DNA of 64,000 bases from an uncultured Muribaculaceae bacterium (GCA_910577355.1 CAJTMY010000011.1:1-64000), one strand, 5' to 3'. Positions 24,482-34,387 are shown, counted from the first letter of the stretch. The notes: generated from the letters alone by a model not told the origin. A program made the numbers and translations.

Positions 24482-25599
24482 AAGTACTCTTGAATATAAT
24501 ACTCTCAGCCGTCGCGCTTGCCATGGGGTGCGCGTCGTGCACAGGCGCATCCGATAAATACACGGAAGTGTCGGGCGACACCATCACGACACATGCCGAC
24601 CTGCTGACGCTGGTGCGCGGCGACGGTTACACATATGCCGAGGTGCGCTCGCCATGGAACGATTCAGTGCCTTTGGGATGCTATACGATAGTGGATTCGG
24701 CTGCGGACATCGAGGCGCTGCCGGGTACAATGCTTATAAAGCGCCCGTTACGGCGCTCGGTGGTGTTTGCAGCGGTGCATACGGCGCCGATTGCCGAGCT
24801 CGGCATGCTCGACGGCATAGCCGCAGTGGCCGATGGCGGTTATTTTACTCCGGACGATACCATCGTACGGTTGCTTGCCGAGAGAAAAGTCGCGGACGTG
24901 GGGTCGAGTATGTCTCCATCGCTCGAGAAGATAATAGACATAGCACCCGATGCCGTGCTGCTGTCTCCTTACGAGAACGGAAACAACAGTGGCATCGAAC
25001 GCGCCGGCGTACCGCTCGTATACATGGCCGATTATCTTGAGGCCAAGCCACTTGCCCGGGCCGAATGGCTGCTGCTGCTCGGCGAGCTTTATGACCGTAC
25101 GCAAGAAGCCGACTCGATATATTCGGCTGTTGTAGCCGCATACGACGGACTTAAGAACCGTGTGGCCGAAGTCAAGTCCCGGCCGCGGGTGTTTACCGAA
25201 AAACCTTATTCGGGCGTATGGTATGTGCCCGGCGGATGCAGCTATGCGGCCACCATGCTGACCGACGCAGGAGCCGCGTATGTGTGGGCCGATGACAATT
25301 CCGGCGGGTCGTTGCCGCTCGACGAGGCGGCGGTGATCGACCGTGCGTCGGATGCCGATATATGGATTATCAAGGATGCCCGCACATATACACCACGGAT
25401 TCTTGCCGCCGAGCTGCCGCATGCCCGTGCGTTCAGAGCCTTTCCCGGGGGTGTATATCATTGCAATACTGTCGAGCGTCCGTTTTTCAACGCCGTGGCT
25501 TTTCATCCCGAAATGGTTCTTGCCGATTATGTACGCATATTCCATCCCGAGGTGATGGATGGCGATACCACCCTGCAATTTTTTGAAAAGCTGAAATGA
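24478..25599 (+). CDS. ABC importer substrate-binding lipoprotein (siderophore/cobalamin type)
   Basis: 373 aa. A hydrophobic N-terminus with a lipobox-like MGCASC precedes a class III (BtuF/FepB-like) periplasmic binding fold. RRSVVFAAVHTAPIAELGML begins the first lobe; DIAPDAVLLSPYENGNNSGI and ERAGVPLVYMADYLEAKPLA are typical mid-lobe features; the C-lobe has DADIWIIKDARTY. The family delivers ferric chelates, haem or B12 to FecCD-type permeases, and the next gene is one (ATGA overlap). The exact ligand cannot be assigned; no TonB receptor is adjacent. Confidence 0.9.
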   Translation: MKVLLNIILSAVALAMGCASCTGASDKYTEVSGDTITTHADLLTLVRGDGYTYAEVRSPWNDSVPLGCYTIVDSAADIEALPGTMLIKRPLRRSVVFAAVHTAPIAELGMLDGIAAVADGGYFTPDDTIVRLLAERKVADVGSSMSPSLEKIIDIAPDAVLLSPYENGNNSGIERAGVPLVYMADYLEAKPLARAEWLLLLGELYDRTQEADSIYSAVVAAYDGLKNRVAEVKSRPRVFTEKPYSGVWYVPGGCSYAATMLTDAGAAYVWADDNSGGSLPLDEAAVIDRASDADIWIIKDARTYTPRILAAELPHARAFRAFPGGVYHCNTVERPFFNAVAFHPEMVLADYVRIFHPEVMDGDTTLQFFEKLK

Positions 25600-26630
25600 C
25601 AAGCTGTAAAATCCATCGTCATCGCACTGCCTCCGTTTATGTGCTTGCCGCCTTGACCTGCGTGCTTGCATTGGCCGGATGCCTGCTTTACGGCTCTGTG
25701 GATATACCTGCCGCCGATGTATGGCATGTGCTGACAGGCAGTGAGGCCTCGAAGCCGTCGTGGACCTATATCATCTCGCAAACCCGCATACCGGCAGCGT
25801 TCACTGCACTGCTGGCCGGAGCCGCGCTTGCCGTATCGGGACTGCTGTTGCAGACTACCTTCGACAATCCGTTGGCGGGGCCGTCGATCCTCGGCATATC
25901 TACCGGATCGAGCCTCGGCGTGGCGATAGTGATGCTTGCTTTGGGAGGGACTCTCGGGGCCTGGGGACAGGCGGCAGTGCTTGCCGGAGCGATTGCCGGA
26001 GCGTTGGCGGTGATGCTGGTATTGCTTACTTTGTCGTCACTTTTGCAATCTGCCACAATGCTGCTCATAGTAGGCATACTGATAGGATATCTGGCATCGT
26101 CGGCCATATCGCTGCTCAACTTTTTCTCCACACGCGAAGGTGTGCATGCTTATGTGATATGGGGCATGGGCAGCTTCTCGGGAGTCACAAATGATGTGTT
26201 GCCCCTGTTCGCAGGGCTTGTGCTTGTACTTGTCGTGGCGGCTTATGCCTATGTGAAGCCTCTCAACGCCCTGCTGCTCGGCACACGATATGCCGAGTCG
26301 GCAGGAGTGAATATCAGAGCCACGCGCAATGCCATTCTGCTGATATCCGGCGCGCTCACCGCGACTGTGACGGCATGGTGCGGCCCGATAGGATTCATCG
26401 GCCTGGTGGTGCCTCATGTGGCAAGACTGGCATTGCAGACCTCCAACCATCGCACCCTGCTGCCCGCCACAGCCCTGTGCGGGGCGGCCACGGGCGCCCT
26501 GTGCCAATGGCTCAGCGTGGCGCCGGGTGCATGGGGCGTGATACCGGTCAACGCCATCACGCCTATTGTGGGGGTTCCGATAATAATATATATAATTGTG
26601 CGCCGTCGCTCGATATTTTATTTCAACTGA
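25596..26630 (+). CDS. FecCD-family ABC importer permease
   Basis: 344 aa with about nine or ten transmembrane helices. Family landmarks: ISQTRIPAAFTALLAGAALA (R-P-R-like start), LLLQTTFDNPLAGPSILGIS (NPLA), and WCGPIGFIGLVVPHVARLAL, the conserved GPI-F-GLVVPH loop that contacts the ATPase. It overlaps the binding-protein gene by 4 bp and the ATPase gene by 1 bp (TGATG), giving a tightly coupled import operon. Confidence 0.94.
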   Translation: MTSCKIHRHRTASVYVLAALTCVLALAGCLLYGSVDIPAADVWHVLTGSEASKPSWTYIISQTRIPAAFTALLAGAALAVSGLLLQTTFDNPLAGPSILGISTGSSLGVAIVMLALGGTLGAWGQAAVLAGAIAGALAVMLVLLTLSSLLQSATMLLIVGILIGYLASSAISLLNFFSTREGVHAYVIWGMGSFSGVTNDVLPLFAGLVLVLVVAAYAYVKPLNALLLGTRYAESAGVNIRATRNAILLISGALTATVTAWCGPIGFIGLVVPHVARLALQTSNHRTLLPATALCGAATGALCQWLSVAPGAWGVIPVNAITPIVGVPIIIYIIVRRRSIFYFN

Positions 26631-27388
26631 TGTCACTCGAAGCGATCAACCTTACGGCCGGATACGGCACGCATGCCATAGTAAGCGAGGTAAACGCCAC
26701 GCTGCCCGCCTGCGCAACCACGGTGCTGATAGGCGCCAACGGCAGCGGCAAGTCGACTTTGCTGCGCACACTCACCGCCTCGCAGCCGGCGCTGAAAGGC
26801 CGTGTGCTGCTCGACGGACGCGACATAACATCATATAGTCCTTCAAAGCTTGCCCGCAGGCTCAGTCTCGTGCTCACCGACCGTACGGGCGGAGGAGGAT
26901 TGCGGGTAAATGAACTCGTAGGCATAGGGCGGCATCCGTATTCAGGTTTTCTCGGCCGCATGTCGGCCGCCGACCGCGAAGCCGTGGCACGGGCGATAGA
27001 TATTGTGGGACTCGGACACAAGGCTACGTCGTTTGTAGCCTCGCTGAGCGACGGCGAGCGACAGAAAGCCATGATAGCGCGTGCGCTTGCTCAGTCGACA
27101 GGTCTGATGGTGCTCGACGAGCCCACATCATTTCTCGATGTGGCCGCACGCTTCGAGATTACAGAACTGCTAAGCCGCCTGAGCCACGAGAAAGGCAAGA
27201 CCATATTGCTGTCGACCCACGATACGGCCGCGGCTCTCGGCACCGCCGACAACATATGGGCCATATGTAGCGGACGCCTGTACACCGGACACGTCGACGA
27301 TCTGCACCACGACGGTATACTCGACATGGTGTATCCCGGCATGAAATACGACCCCGTCGCGAAAGACTTCAGAAGGATTTCTTCCTGA
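26630..27388 (+). CDS. Iron-chelate/cobalamin ABC importer ATPase
   Basis: 252 aa. Walker A GANGSGKST at 35-43; ABC signature LSDGERQ at 139-145 (Asp where Gly is usual in LSGGE); Walker B LMVLDEPTS ending at Glu164; switch His197 in LLSTHDTAAAL. It energises the FecCD permease directly upstream. The start ATG overlaps the permease stop. The last 20 bp overlap the 3' end of the convergent propeller/AraC regulator gene. Confidence 0.95.
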   Translation: MSLEAINLTAGYGTHAIVSEVNATLPACATTVLIGANGSGKSTLLRTLTASQPALKGRVLLDGRDITSYSPSKLARRLSLVLTDRTGGGGLRVNELVGIGRHPYSGFLGRMSAADREAVARAIDIVGLGHKATSFVASLSDGERQKAMIARALAQSTGLMVLDEPTSFLDVAARFEITELLSRLSHEKGKTILLSTHDTAAALGTADNIWAICSGRLYTGHVDDLHHDGILDMVYPGMKYDPVAKDFRRISS

Positions 27389-29582
27389 GCACCCTTTGGA
27401 AATAATACACGTCGGTATAGCCGCACATGGCGGCGATATCGGCCATTGTAAGATTCTGCTCCGCGGCGGTTTCCATCAGTTCGCGGGCGCGCTTCATGCG
27501 GGCGCGGGTAAGCAGTTGGGATGCCGAGACCCCAAGTTGAGAGCGCAACCTCCGGTTGAGCGTAGATCGGCTTGCGGCAGCCGCACGGGCCATGTCGTCG
27601 ACATTTGCGTCGGGATTGGATATATTTTCTTCAATATATCTGCGCACCCTGTTGAGGAATGCGGTATCCTCAGGAGCCGCACTTGCAGAAGCCACGGCAT
27701 CAACCGAACGCTTCGCATCGCTCTCTCCTATCAGAGCCATATATTTGGCAAGCAGCTCGCGCTGCCGGCGATGCAGAGCCAATATATGGATATATGTATA
27801 CACCACAGCCGCGACAAATCCTGCGGCCAACAAAATAAACAGTATCCGTGCCCATACAGTCTCGTACCAATACGGGGCCACATTTATGACAAGACTGCGG
27901 TTGTTGTCGACATAACGTCCGTAGCGGTCGGTCGACTGCACTTCGAGCACATGACGGCCGGGCGACATGTTGAACAAGCTAACAATACGCGAGCGCGACA
28001 GAGGCGTCCACGGCGAGCCGTCGATACGGCTCCGGTAATATATGTTGCCATTGTCCACATAGTCGACAGCGGCAAAGCCTATCGAGATATTGCGGCATTC
28101 CTTGTCGAGGACGATCTCGCTCCGGGGCACGAGGCAAAACCGCTCGTCGCCCCCGTTCACAGCCAATGTAGTGAACAGCAGCGGCGGGACATAGCCCCTG
28201 CTGTATATATTGTGCGAGGTGGCACGCAACGCGCCTTCCTCGGCCCCGAAGATCCATGAGCCGTCGGGCAACATCACAGGTATAGCCTCGCCAAAGCGGC
28301 ATGTGTCGCCCCAGAATGTGCGGCTCAGATTTATAGCCGTGCCTCTGTCGGGGTTGTATGCCGTAACGTTGTCGTTTCCTACAATCATCAGCAATGTGTC
28401 GGATTGAAGCGCCATGGCCTTCACGACATCGCTCGTAAGCGACGATGTGCGTGTGTTGAGATGGCGGAACCGCGGAGCCGTTCCCATCAGGTCGTCCTCG
28501 TGTATCACATCGATGCCCGAGCTCTCGGTGGCAATATAGATATTGCCGTGCGAGTCCTGAGCCACACACATGGTGGAATTGCTTGCAAGCCCAGCCGGAT
28601 CGGCACTGTCACGACGTATGCGTCGCAATGATATCCCGGCAATGTCATCGTCATTTATATTTCCCACGAGCAGACCGTCGGTGGTCGCTGCCACAATGTT
28701 TCCGGTCGGAGTTATCAGCAGCTGCCGTACCTTACCGCGCGCCATCGGCTCCGAAAGGACAGGATGCGAAGCCCCGGGATCGGGACAGCAGCGGATACCG
28801 TTGCCGAATGTCGCTATCCACAGGCGCCCGCAGTTGTCTTCCTTTATGTCGTACACAATGTCGTCGGAGATAATATCACCGCCAAGGCGCATGAGCGCGC
28901 CCGGCTTGCAGCCCACCCATATATCGCCGTTGGAAGCCTTGAACAGCACATACGGCGCACCCGGCATATATTGCTTGTCAATAATTGTGCCGTCGGAGGC
29001 CATCGACACTACACTTCGGTCGCTACGAGTGCCTATGAGCAGACACCCTTCATCGGGCAGGAAAGATCGCGGATGCAGACAGGCCGTGCCGGGTATTATC
29101 GATGCAGGATGATGCATAGAGCCCTCCTTGTACAGGTTGCGGTTGTCGGCCGTCCACAGATTGTCCTGCCGGTCGGTGAGGCCATTCCATGTCTTTCCCA
29201 TAATGGCAAGAAGTGAATCACGGGTGTGCTCCGCGACATTTCTGAACCGATATTCGGCAATATCGAATTCATATACATCGCCCTCGGTATGACACATTAT
29301 ATTTCCGTCGGCCGAAAGCATGATATCGAGTATGCGGTCGGAACTTATCGCGGCGCTGTCGCCCGGCTCTATGCTTATACGGTGGAAATCGTACCCGTCG
29401 TAGCAGTGGAGACCGGCCCAGGTGGCAAACCACAGCAATCCGTCACCATCCTGAACAGCTCCACCGACTATGGTGCTTGACAGGCCGTTCTCAAATCCGT
29501 AACACGACCTGTTCCCGCCGGCAAACGACAGTGCGTGGGCAAGAAGAATAATGATCAATGTGGCTGTGATTCGCAAAGACAT
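27369..29582 (-). CDS. Beta-propeller / Y_Y_Y sensor fused directly to an AraC HTH (no kinase)
   Basis: About 737 aa with a signal peptide (residues 1-23). A periplasmic two-component-regulator propeller has repeated W/I-A-T-G blades (LLWFATWAGLHCYDGYDF, RLWIATFGNGIRCC). A Y_Y_Y domain lies at about 498-575, one transmembrane helix at about 580-600 and a C-terminal AraC helix-turn-helix pair at 645-737. Hybrid two-component regulators normally place histidine-kinase, ATPase and receiver domains between the helix and the AraC part; all are absent. The AraC domain also stops at YFQRVLRKKSF, missing the usual G-x-SP-x-x-YR tail. It is divergent from the GH95 gene and presumably controls it in response to a glycan. 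Confidence 0.85.
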   Translation of the reverse strand: MSLRITATLIIILLAHALSFAGGNRSCYGFENGLSSTIVGGAVQDGDGLLWFATWAGLHCYDGYDFHRISIEPGDSAAISSDRILDIMLSADGNIMCHTEGDVYEFDIAEYRFRNVAEHTRDSLLAIMGKTWNGLTDRQDNLWTADNRNLYKEGSMHHPASIIPGTACLHPRSFLPDEGCLLIGTRSDRSVVSMASDGTIIDKQYMPGAPYVLFKASNGDIWVGCKPGALMRLGGDIISDDIVYDIKEDNCGRLWIATFGNGIRCCPDPGASHPVLSEPMARGKVRQLLITPTGNIVAATTDGLLVGNINDDDIAGISLRRIRRDSADPAGLASNSTMCVAQDSHGNIYIATESSGIDVIHEDDLMGTAPRFRHLNTRTSSLTSDVVKAMALQSDTLLMIVGNDNVTAYNPDRGTAINLSRTFWGDTCRFGEAIPVMLPDGSWIFGAEEGALRATSHNIYSRGYVPPLLFTTLAVNGGDERFCLVPRSEIVLDKECRNISIGFAAVDYVDNGNIYYRSRIDGSPWTPLSRSRIVSLFNMSPGRHVLEVQSTDRYGRYVDNNRSLVINVAPYWYETVWARILFILLAAGFVAAVVYTYIHILALHRRQRELLAKYMALIGESDAKRSVDAVASASAAPEDTAFLNRVRRYIEENISNPDANVDDMARAAAASRSTLNRRLRSQLGVSASQLLTRARMKRARELMETAAEQNLTMADIAAMCGYTDVYYFQRVLRKKSF

Positions 29583-29607
29583 AACGGATGATGTACAATA
29601 TTCCACC

Positions 29608-29615
29608 CAAAATTA
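29608..29615 (-). promoter_or_regulatory. -7 box TAATTTTG (minus) of the propeller/AraC gene
   Basis: A TAnnTTTG match 25 bp upstream of the chosen ATG, in the divergent gap with GH95. Confidence 0.5.
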
Positions 29616-29700
29616 GCAAAATTTCTCCATAGTCAAAGCATTTGACCCGAAATTCACAGGTATTGCACCGAAATTTCAAAACAGCGCCCCATTCGCATAC

Positions 29701-29708
29701 TAATTTTG
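29701..29708 (+). promoter_or_regulatory. -7 box TAATTTTG (plus) of the GH95 gene
   Basis: The same octamer as the divergent minus-strand box, 32 bp upstream of the GH95 ATG and followed by C. The 85 bp between the two boxes would hold the regulator's binding site. The AAATT-rich DNA there contains short repeats of the GAAATT type. Confidence 0.55.
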
Positions 29709-29740
29709 CAGGCATAAAACCAACCATAAATTTATCAACA

Positions 29741-32700
29741 ATGAAAACACTCAAGACCCTGTTTCTCGCAGCAGCATGGACAGTCGGCTCACTTGCCGGC
29801 GCCGCTGCCGAACAGACAACCGTGGCACATTGGGAGTTCACCACCGGCTATGACGAATCCAAGAGCGGCACCACTGCGGTGTACACCCCCAACGATGCCG
29901 GATGGGCAGCCTCGGCCAACCGCCGCTGGACTGAGCTCCAACCCTACTTCCTCCCCAACAGCTGCGCCCTGCCCGCCGAGCAATGCACGGTGAGTCTGCA
30001 CACAAGCGACGGCAAATGGCAGCTTACATCAAGCGGCTCGAATCCCAGCTACCTGCTGCGGCTCAACACCGCGTCTATCGACAAGTTCACATCCAAGGCC
30101 GACTATAACGCCCCCGCGAGGCACGACCAGTATTTCGAGCTGTCGATGCCTACAACCAATCTGAGCAACGTGAAGCTGAACTTCGCCATCGGCGACGGTT
30201 CAAGCTCGGCGACTTCTTTCGGCGTGATCTATTCAACCGATGGCGGCGATTCGTGGACTGTTCTTGACGACTACAAGGCGGCAAGCCATTGGAACTCTTA
30301 TAATGACGCCGTGTATACCCTCGACGCAGACAACCGTGCAAACCTCACAGTGCGCATACTTATACAAAGCGCTACCAAGACCAGTAACTACAATCTGAAA
30401 TATCTCAATATTCTGGCCGATGACTTTCAGGCTCCCGAGCTTATCGGTATCAGTCCGGCCGACGGTGAGGCCGACGTCGTGCCCACCGGCAAGATAGTGC
30501 TGCGGTTCAACGAGAGCGTGAAACTCTACGGCGATGCCTCGGCAACCCTTGTCAATGGCAGCAACGGCACCGCTCTCACCCTCGCACCGGCAGTGAACGG
30601 CAGCAAGGTATCATATGCCTTTGAAGAACTCGACCTCAGCACACAATACATATTTTCCGTACCCGCGCGCGTATTCACCGATATGGCCGGAAACATAGAC
30701 ACCGACAAGACATACAGCTGCACCTTCACCACATCGTCAGAGCGGCCTGTTCCCCCACCCGTCCCCGACAGCAAGAACCGTCTGTGGTATCACCGTCCGG
30801 CAGCCTACTGGGAGGAAGCCCTGCCTCTCGGCAACGGCCGTCTCGGCGCCATGGTGAGCGGCAGCGTGGCCGTAGACACCTTACAGCTCAACGAGGACAC
30901 ATTCTGGGGTCAGTCGCCCAATTCCAACCACAACTCCGACGCCAAGGCCGTCCTCGACCGCGTGCGCGAGCTGATATTCGACAAGGATTATGTGGCAGCA
31001 CAGAAACTGGCGATACCGGCATGGATGTCAAAAGGCTCGCACGGTGCGCAATATCAGGGCGCGGGATGTGTGCTGGTAGGATTCCCGGGGCATCGCTTCA
31101 ACGACGAGGAGGCCGGCGCCACCGACGACGCCCGCGACGCACAGGCTTATCTGCGCGACCTCGATATCTCCAAGGCCGTGGCCACGACATCATATATCGT
31201 GAACGGTGTGACATACACACGCGAGGTATTCACTTCATTTGCCGATGATGTCACCATAATGCGTATCACCGCCTCCGAACCCGGTCGCCTCGACTTCAAT
31301 GTATGCTACGCCGCCCCTATCAAGACCAACATGGCCAAGCTCGGTGTGAACGAGATCACCTCCGACGGCATGATAAAGGCCTCTCTGATCCCGGCCAAGA
31401 CTAAGACAGAAAATGTCGACAACAAGCTCAACTGCTACACCTTCATAAAAGTGATAAACGACGGCGGCACTCAAACGTCCACCGCCAGGCAAAACGTGAT
31501 ACAGCAGGGCATCGTGGCCGGCAACCCATCGGCTCCGACAATATCTGTATACGGCGCCACAAGTGCTGTGATATTGATATCGTCGGCAACCAATTTCGAA
31601 CGCTATGACGATATCAGCGGCGATGCCGAAGCAAAGGCTCTCGCACACATTGAGACATGGATTGCCAAAGGCGCCGACTACGAGGCCGCGTATGCCGACC
31701 ACACCCGTAAATACGGCGAACAGTTTGACCGCGTCACCCTCGACCTCGGCGAGAATCCCGAACGCGACGACAAGGATACCGAACAGCGTATCAAGGATTT
31801 CTATAAAAACAGCAACGATCCCGTACTTGTAGCCAACTACTTCCAGTTTGGACGCTATCTGCTTATAAGCTCGTCGCAGCCCGGAACGCAGCCCGCCAAC
31901 CTTCAGGGTCTGTGGAATCCCAACGCACGCCAGTATCCGGCTTGGGACTCGAAATACACCGCCAACATCAACGTGGAGATGAACTACTGGCCTGCCGAGG
32001 TGACCAATCTCGCCGAATGCCACGAACCGTTCATAGATATGGTGAAGGATGTCTCCGAGACCGGAGCACGCACGGCATCGGAAATGTACGGCGCACGCGG
32101 ATGGGCACTGCACCACAACACCGACCTGTGGCGCACCACCGGCGCGGTGGACAACGGCGCGGCAGGTATATGGCCTACGTGCAACGCATGGTTCTGCTCG
32201 CACCTGTGGGAAAAGTATTTGTTCTCGGGCGACATCGAGTATCTGCGCGGCATCTATCCCGTGCTGAAAGGCTGTGCCGAGTTCTTCCAGGACTTTCTCA
32301 TCGAGGATCCGAATACCGGATATATGGTGGTATGCCCGTCCAACTCGCCAGAAAATCATCCCGGACTGTTCTCGTACAACAAGGATGACGGATCGAAGAT
32401 GAATGTCGCCCTCTTTGGCGGCGTGGCCATGGACAACCAGATGGTATATGACGTGCTCAAGAACACAGCCGAGGCCACCCGTATCCTTGGCGAAAACACT
32501 GAATTTGCCGATGCTCTCGACGCGCTCAAGGCCCGCCTCACGCCATACAAGATAGGCAAATACGGCCAGGTGCAGGAATGGCAGGAAGACTGGGACCGTG
32601 AATCGACGTCACACCGCCACCTGTCGCACCTGTGGGGCGCCTTCCCGGGCAATCAGGTATCGCCCTATGAGAATCCCACAATATATCAGGCCGTGCACAA

Positions 32701-33463
32701 ATCGCTCACAGGACGCGGCGACGCAGCACGCGGATGGTCGATGGGATGGAAAGTGTGCCTGTGGGCGCGCATGCTCGACGGCGACCATGCCTTGTCGATA
32801 ATCAAGAACCAGCTGCGTCTCGTATCTCCAAACATCACTATGAGCGACCCCGACGGCGGCACATATGCCAATATGTTCGACGCACATGCGCCGTTCCAGA
32901 TCGACGGAAACTTCGGCTGCTGTGCCGGCATCGCCGAGATGCTCGTACAGTCGCACGGAGCGGCGCTGCACCTGCTGCCGGCTCTCCCCTCCAAGTGGAC
33001 CGACGGCAATGTGACCGGTCTGCGTGCCCGTGGCGGATTCGAGGTTAAGGAACTGAGCTGGCGCGACGGCCTTGTGGAACGGGCGATCATAAAGTCGACC
33101 GTAGGCGGCAACCTGCGCATACGCTCCAACACACCGCTTAGAAACGCCGACGGCACAGCCCTCAGCCTTGCCGAAGGAAAAAACGCCAACAGCCTGTGCA
33201 ATGAATACGATATGCCGGAGCCTGTCGTTGTGAACAGCGACAAGATCCCCGACACAATATTACCCGAGACCTACCTCTACGACCTCCCCACCGCTGCCGG
33301 CGATGAAATCGAACTGGTACGCGCCACATCGTCGGTCGACGGAATCATGACCGAAGAAACACCGGTGACAGATACCACCACCTACGATATCCTAGGCCGC
33401 AAGGTCGACGACAGCTACAAAGGCTTCGTGATCCGTGGCGGAAAGAAATACCTCAACAGGTAA
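29741..33463 (+). CDS. Secreted GH95 glycoside hydrolase (alpha-L-fucosidase/galactosidase type)
   Basis: About 1240 aa with a signal peptide (residues 1-24, ending AGAAA). The N-terminal ~240 residues are a beta-sandwich with a Big_5/Ig-like module (GISPADGEADVVPTGKIVLR). The GH95 domain starts near 345 (NRLWYHRPAAYWEEALPLGN, then GRLGAMVSG). Landmarks: NINVEMNYWPAEVTNLAE (family polar residues around the catalytic site), STSHRHLSHLWGAFPG, and FQIDGNFGCCAGIAEML with the catalytic-region Asp. It cleaves alpha-linked fucose or related L-sugars from plant or host glycans; the precise specificity is open. The C-terminus (TYDILGRKVDD, KGFVIRGGKKYLNR) resembles a secretion/sorting tail. The regulator gene is divergent. 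Confidence 0.93.
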   Translation: MKTLKTLFLAAAWTVGSLAGAAAEQTTVAHWEFTTGYDESKSGTTAVYTPNDAGWAASANRRWTELQPYFLPNSCALPAEQCTVSLHTSDGKWQLTSSGSNPSYLLRLNTASIDKFTSKADYNAPARHDQYFELSMPTTNLSNVKLNFAIGDGSSSATSFGVIYSTDGGDSWTVLDDYKAASHWNSYNDAVYTLDADNRANLTVRILIQSATKTSNYNLKYLNILADDFQAPELIGISPADGEADVVPTGKIVLRFNESVKLYGDASATLVNGSNGTALTLAPAVNGSKVSYAFEELDLSTQYIFSVPARVFTDMAGNIDTDKTYSCTFTTSSERPVPPPVPDSKNRLWYHRPAAYWEEALPLGNGRLGAMVSGSVAVDTLQLNEDTFWGQSPNSNHNSDAKAVLDRVRELIFDKDYVAAQKLAIPAWMSKGSHGAQYQGAGCVLVGFPGHRFNDEEAGATDDARDAQAYLRDLDISKAVATTSYIVNGVTYTREVFTSFADDVTIMRITASEPGRLDFNVCYAAPIKTNMAKLGVNEITSDGMIKASLIPAKTKTENVDNKLNCYTFIKVINDGGTQTSTARQNVIQQGIVAGNPSAPTISVYGATSAVILISSATNFERYDDISGDAEAKALAHIETWIAKGADYEAAYADHTRKYGEQFDRVTLDLGENPERDDKDTEQRIKDFYKNSNDPVLVANYFQFGRYLLISSSQPGTQPANLQGLWNPNARQYPAWDSKYTANINVEMNYWPAEVTNLAECHEPFIDMVKDVSETGARTASEMYGARGWALHHNTDLWRTTGAVDNGAAGIWPTCNAWFCSHLWEKYLFSGDIEYLRGIYPVLKGCAEFFQDFLIEDPNTGYMVVCPSNSPENHPGLFSYNKDDGSKMNVALFGGVAMDNQMVYDVLKNTAEATRILGENTEFADALDALKARLTPYKIGKYGQVQEWQEDWDRESTSHRHLSHLWGAFPGNQVSPYENPTIYQAVHKSLTGRGDAARGWSMGWKVCLWARMLDGDHALSIIKNQLRLVSPNITMSDPDGGTYANMFDAHAPFQIDGNFGCCAGIAEMLVQSHGAALHLLPALPSKWTDGNVTGLRARGGFEVKELSWRDGLVERAIIKSTVGGNLRIRSNTPLRNADGTALSLAEGKNANSLCNEYDMPEPVVVNSDKIPDTILPETYLYDLPTAAGDEIELVRATSSVDGIMTEETPVTDTTTYDILGRKVDDSYKGFVIRGGKKYLNR

Positions 33464-33475
33464 CCTACATACAGA

Positions 33476-33534
33476 TAAATTTGTAAAAAAGACGGAGGCT
33501 GCTGTCGGCATCCTCCGTCTTTTTTACAAATTTA
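33476..33534. terminator. Bidirectional terminator with a perfect 23-bp stem
   Basis: Left arm 33476-33498 (ending AAAGACGGAGG) pairs perfectly with right arm 33512-33534, with a 13-nt loop; A/T-rich arm ends provide U-runs in both directions. The right arm includes the last codon of the muramidase gene. Confidence 0.88.
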
Positions 33535-34308
33535 TTTATACTTATTGTATGCTGCGGCGAGGCGTCTGTGATAGCCCCGGGAGGCATAGGCCGGCCCGTT
33601 GTAGCCTCGTGCGAAAGCAGCCCAGTTTTTCTTTTTAAGTGCAGGCAATAGACCGGCGCGCGATATGAATTCGGCAAAGAGATCGAGTTGGTCGCGTTCC
33701 GATCTCGACATCAGCCGCACAAATTCCTGAGGCGATGACGTGCCGCATTGGCGCCAGTTGAAACCGCCTATCTGGAACATGCCCCAGAATGTACCTTCGA
33801 TTGCCGATATTGAGTCGATATCCATCGCCTGATCAAGACGGGCCTGTACGGCAGCCTGCTGCGAACCGTATTTCGCGATACTTGGACGTGAAAAAACAGC
33901 AGGATGTGTCTTGGTGTATTTCGACAGATTTACTTTGTGCCGGGCAGCCATCTTGCGGAATACCGGCAGGTCGAAATTGATTATAGGCTTGCCCTCTGTC
34001 CAGAATCCCCGATGACTCTTGCCGGCCTCGATCTCCACCACAGCTTTCATGGCGGCGACCTCTACACCGAGCTGCTCGGCCACTTCCTCGTAGTCGCGCT
34101 CCTGCAGCGGGCCGCTGCGCACACTGTCGGGCATACGGAACGACAGGCGCACCGTATCGCCTCCTATCACAAATATCTGACGGTCGGTATCAAGATAATG
34201 TATAGAGTCGGGCAATAACATCACCGTCTGCGGCTCTATGGCAGTAGATCGGCAGGATATGCATGCGGCCGTCGCGGCGGCAAGTGCCCATGAAAGTATT
34301 CTGTTCAT
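33532..34308 (-). CDS. N-acetylmuramidase-domain (DUF3380) lipoprotein
   Basis: 258 aa. The N-terminus has a lipobox-like ACISC near residue 19, so it is probably a membrane-anchored lipoprotein. Residues ~75-255 match the phage-endolysin-type N-acetylmuramidase domain: AAMKAVVEIEAGKSHRG (catalytic Glu region), PIINFDLPVFRKMAARH, GTFWGMFQIGGFNWRQCG, and NWAAFARGYNGPAYASRGYH. It would cut the glycan strand of peptidoglycan. No phage genes surround it, so it looks like a domesticated chromosomal enzyme. Confidence 0.87.
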   Translation of the reverse strand: MNRILSWALAAATAACISCRSTAIEPQTVMLLPDSIHYLDTDRQIFVIGGDTVRLSFRMPDSVRSGPLQERDYEEVAEQLGVEVAAMKAVVEIEAGKSHRGFWTEGKPIINFDLPVFRKMAARHKVNLSKYTKTHPAVFSRPSIAKYGSQQAAVQARLDQAMDIDSISAIEGTFWGMFQIGGFNWRQCGTSSPQEFVRLMSRSERDQLDLFAEFISRAGLLPALKKKNWAAFARGYNGPAYASRGYHRRLAAAYNKYK

Positions 34309-34339
34309 ATCGGGGAAAGAGTTGAATTTTGGTTTGAAA

Positions 34340-34377
34340 AAGGCATGACGCCCGTAGCTCTACGGATGTCATGCCTT
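34340..34377 (-). terminator. Terminator of pepD
   Basis: Stem AAGGCATGAC / GTCATGCCTT with an inner CCGTAG/CTACGG helix. On the minus strand it is followed by TTTC, just after the pepD stop. Confidence 0.75.
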
Positions 34378-34387
34378 GTTGACAATA

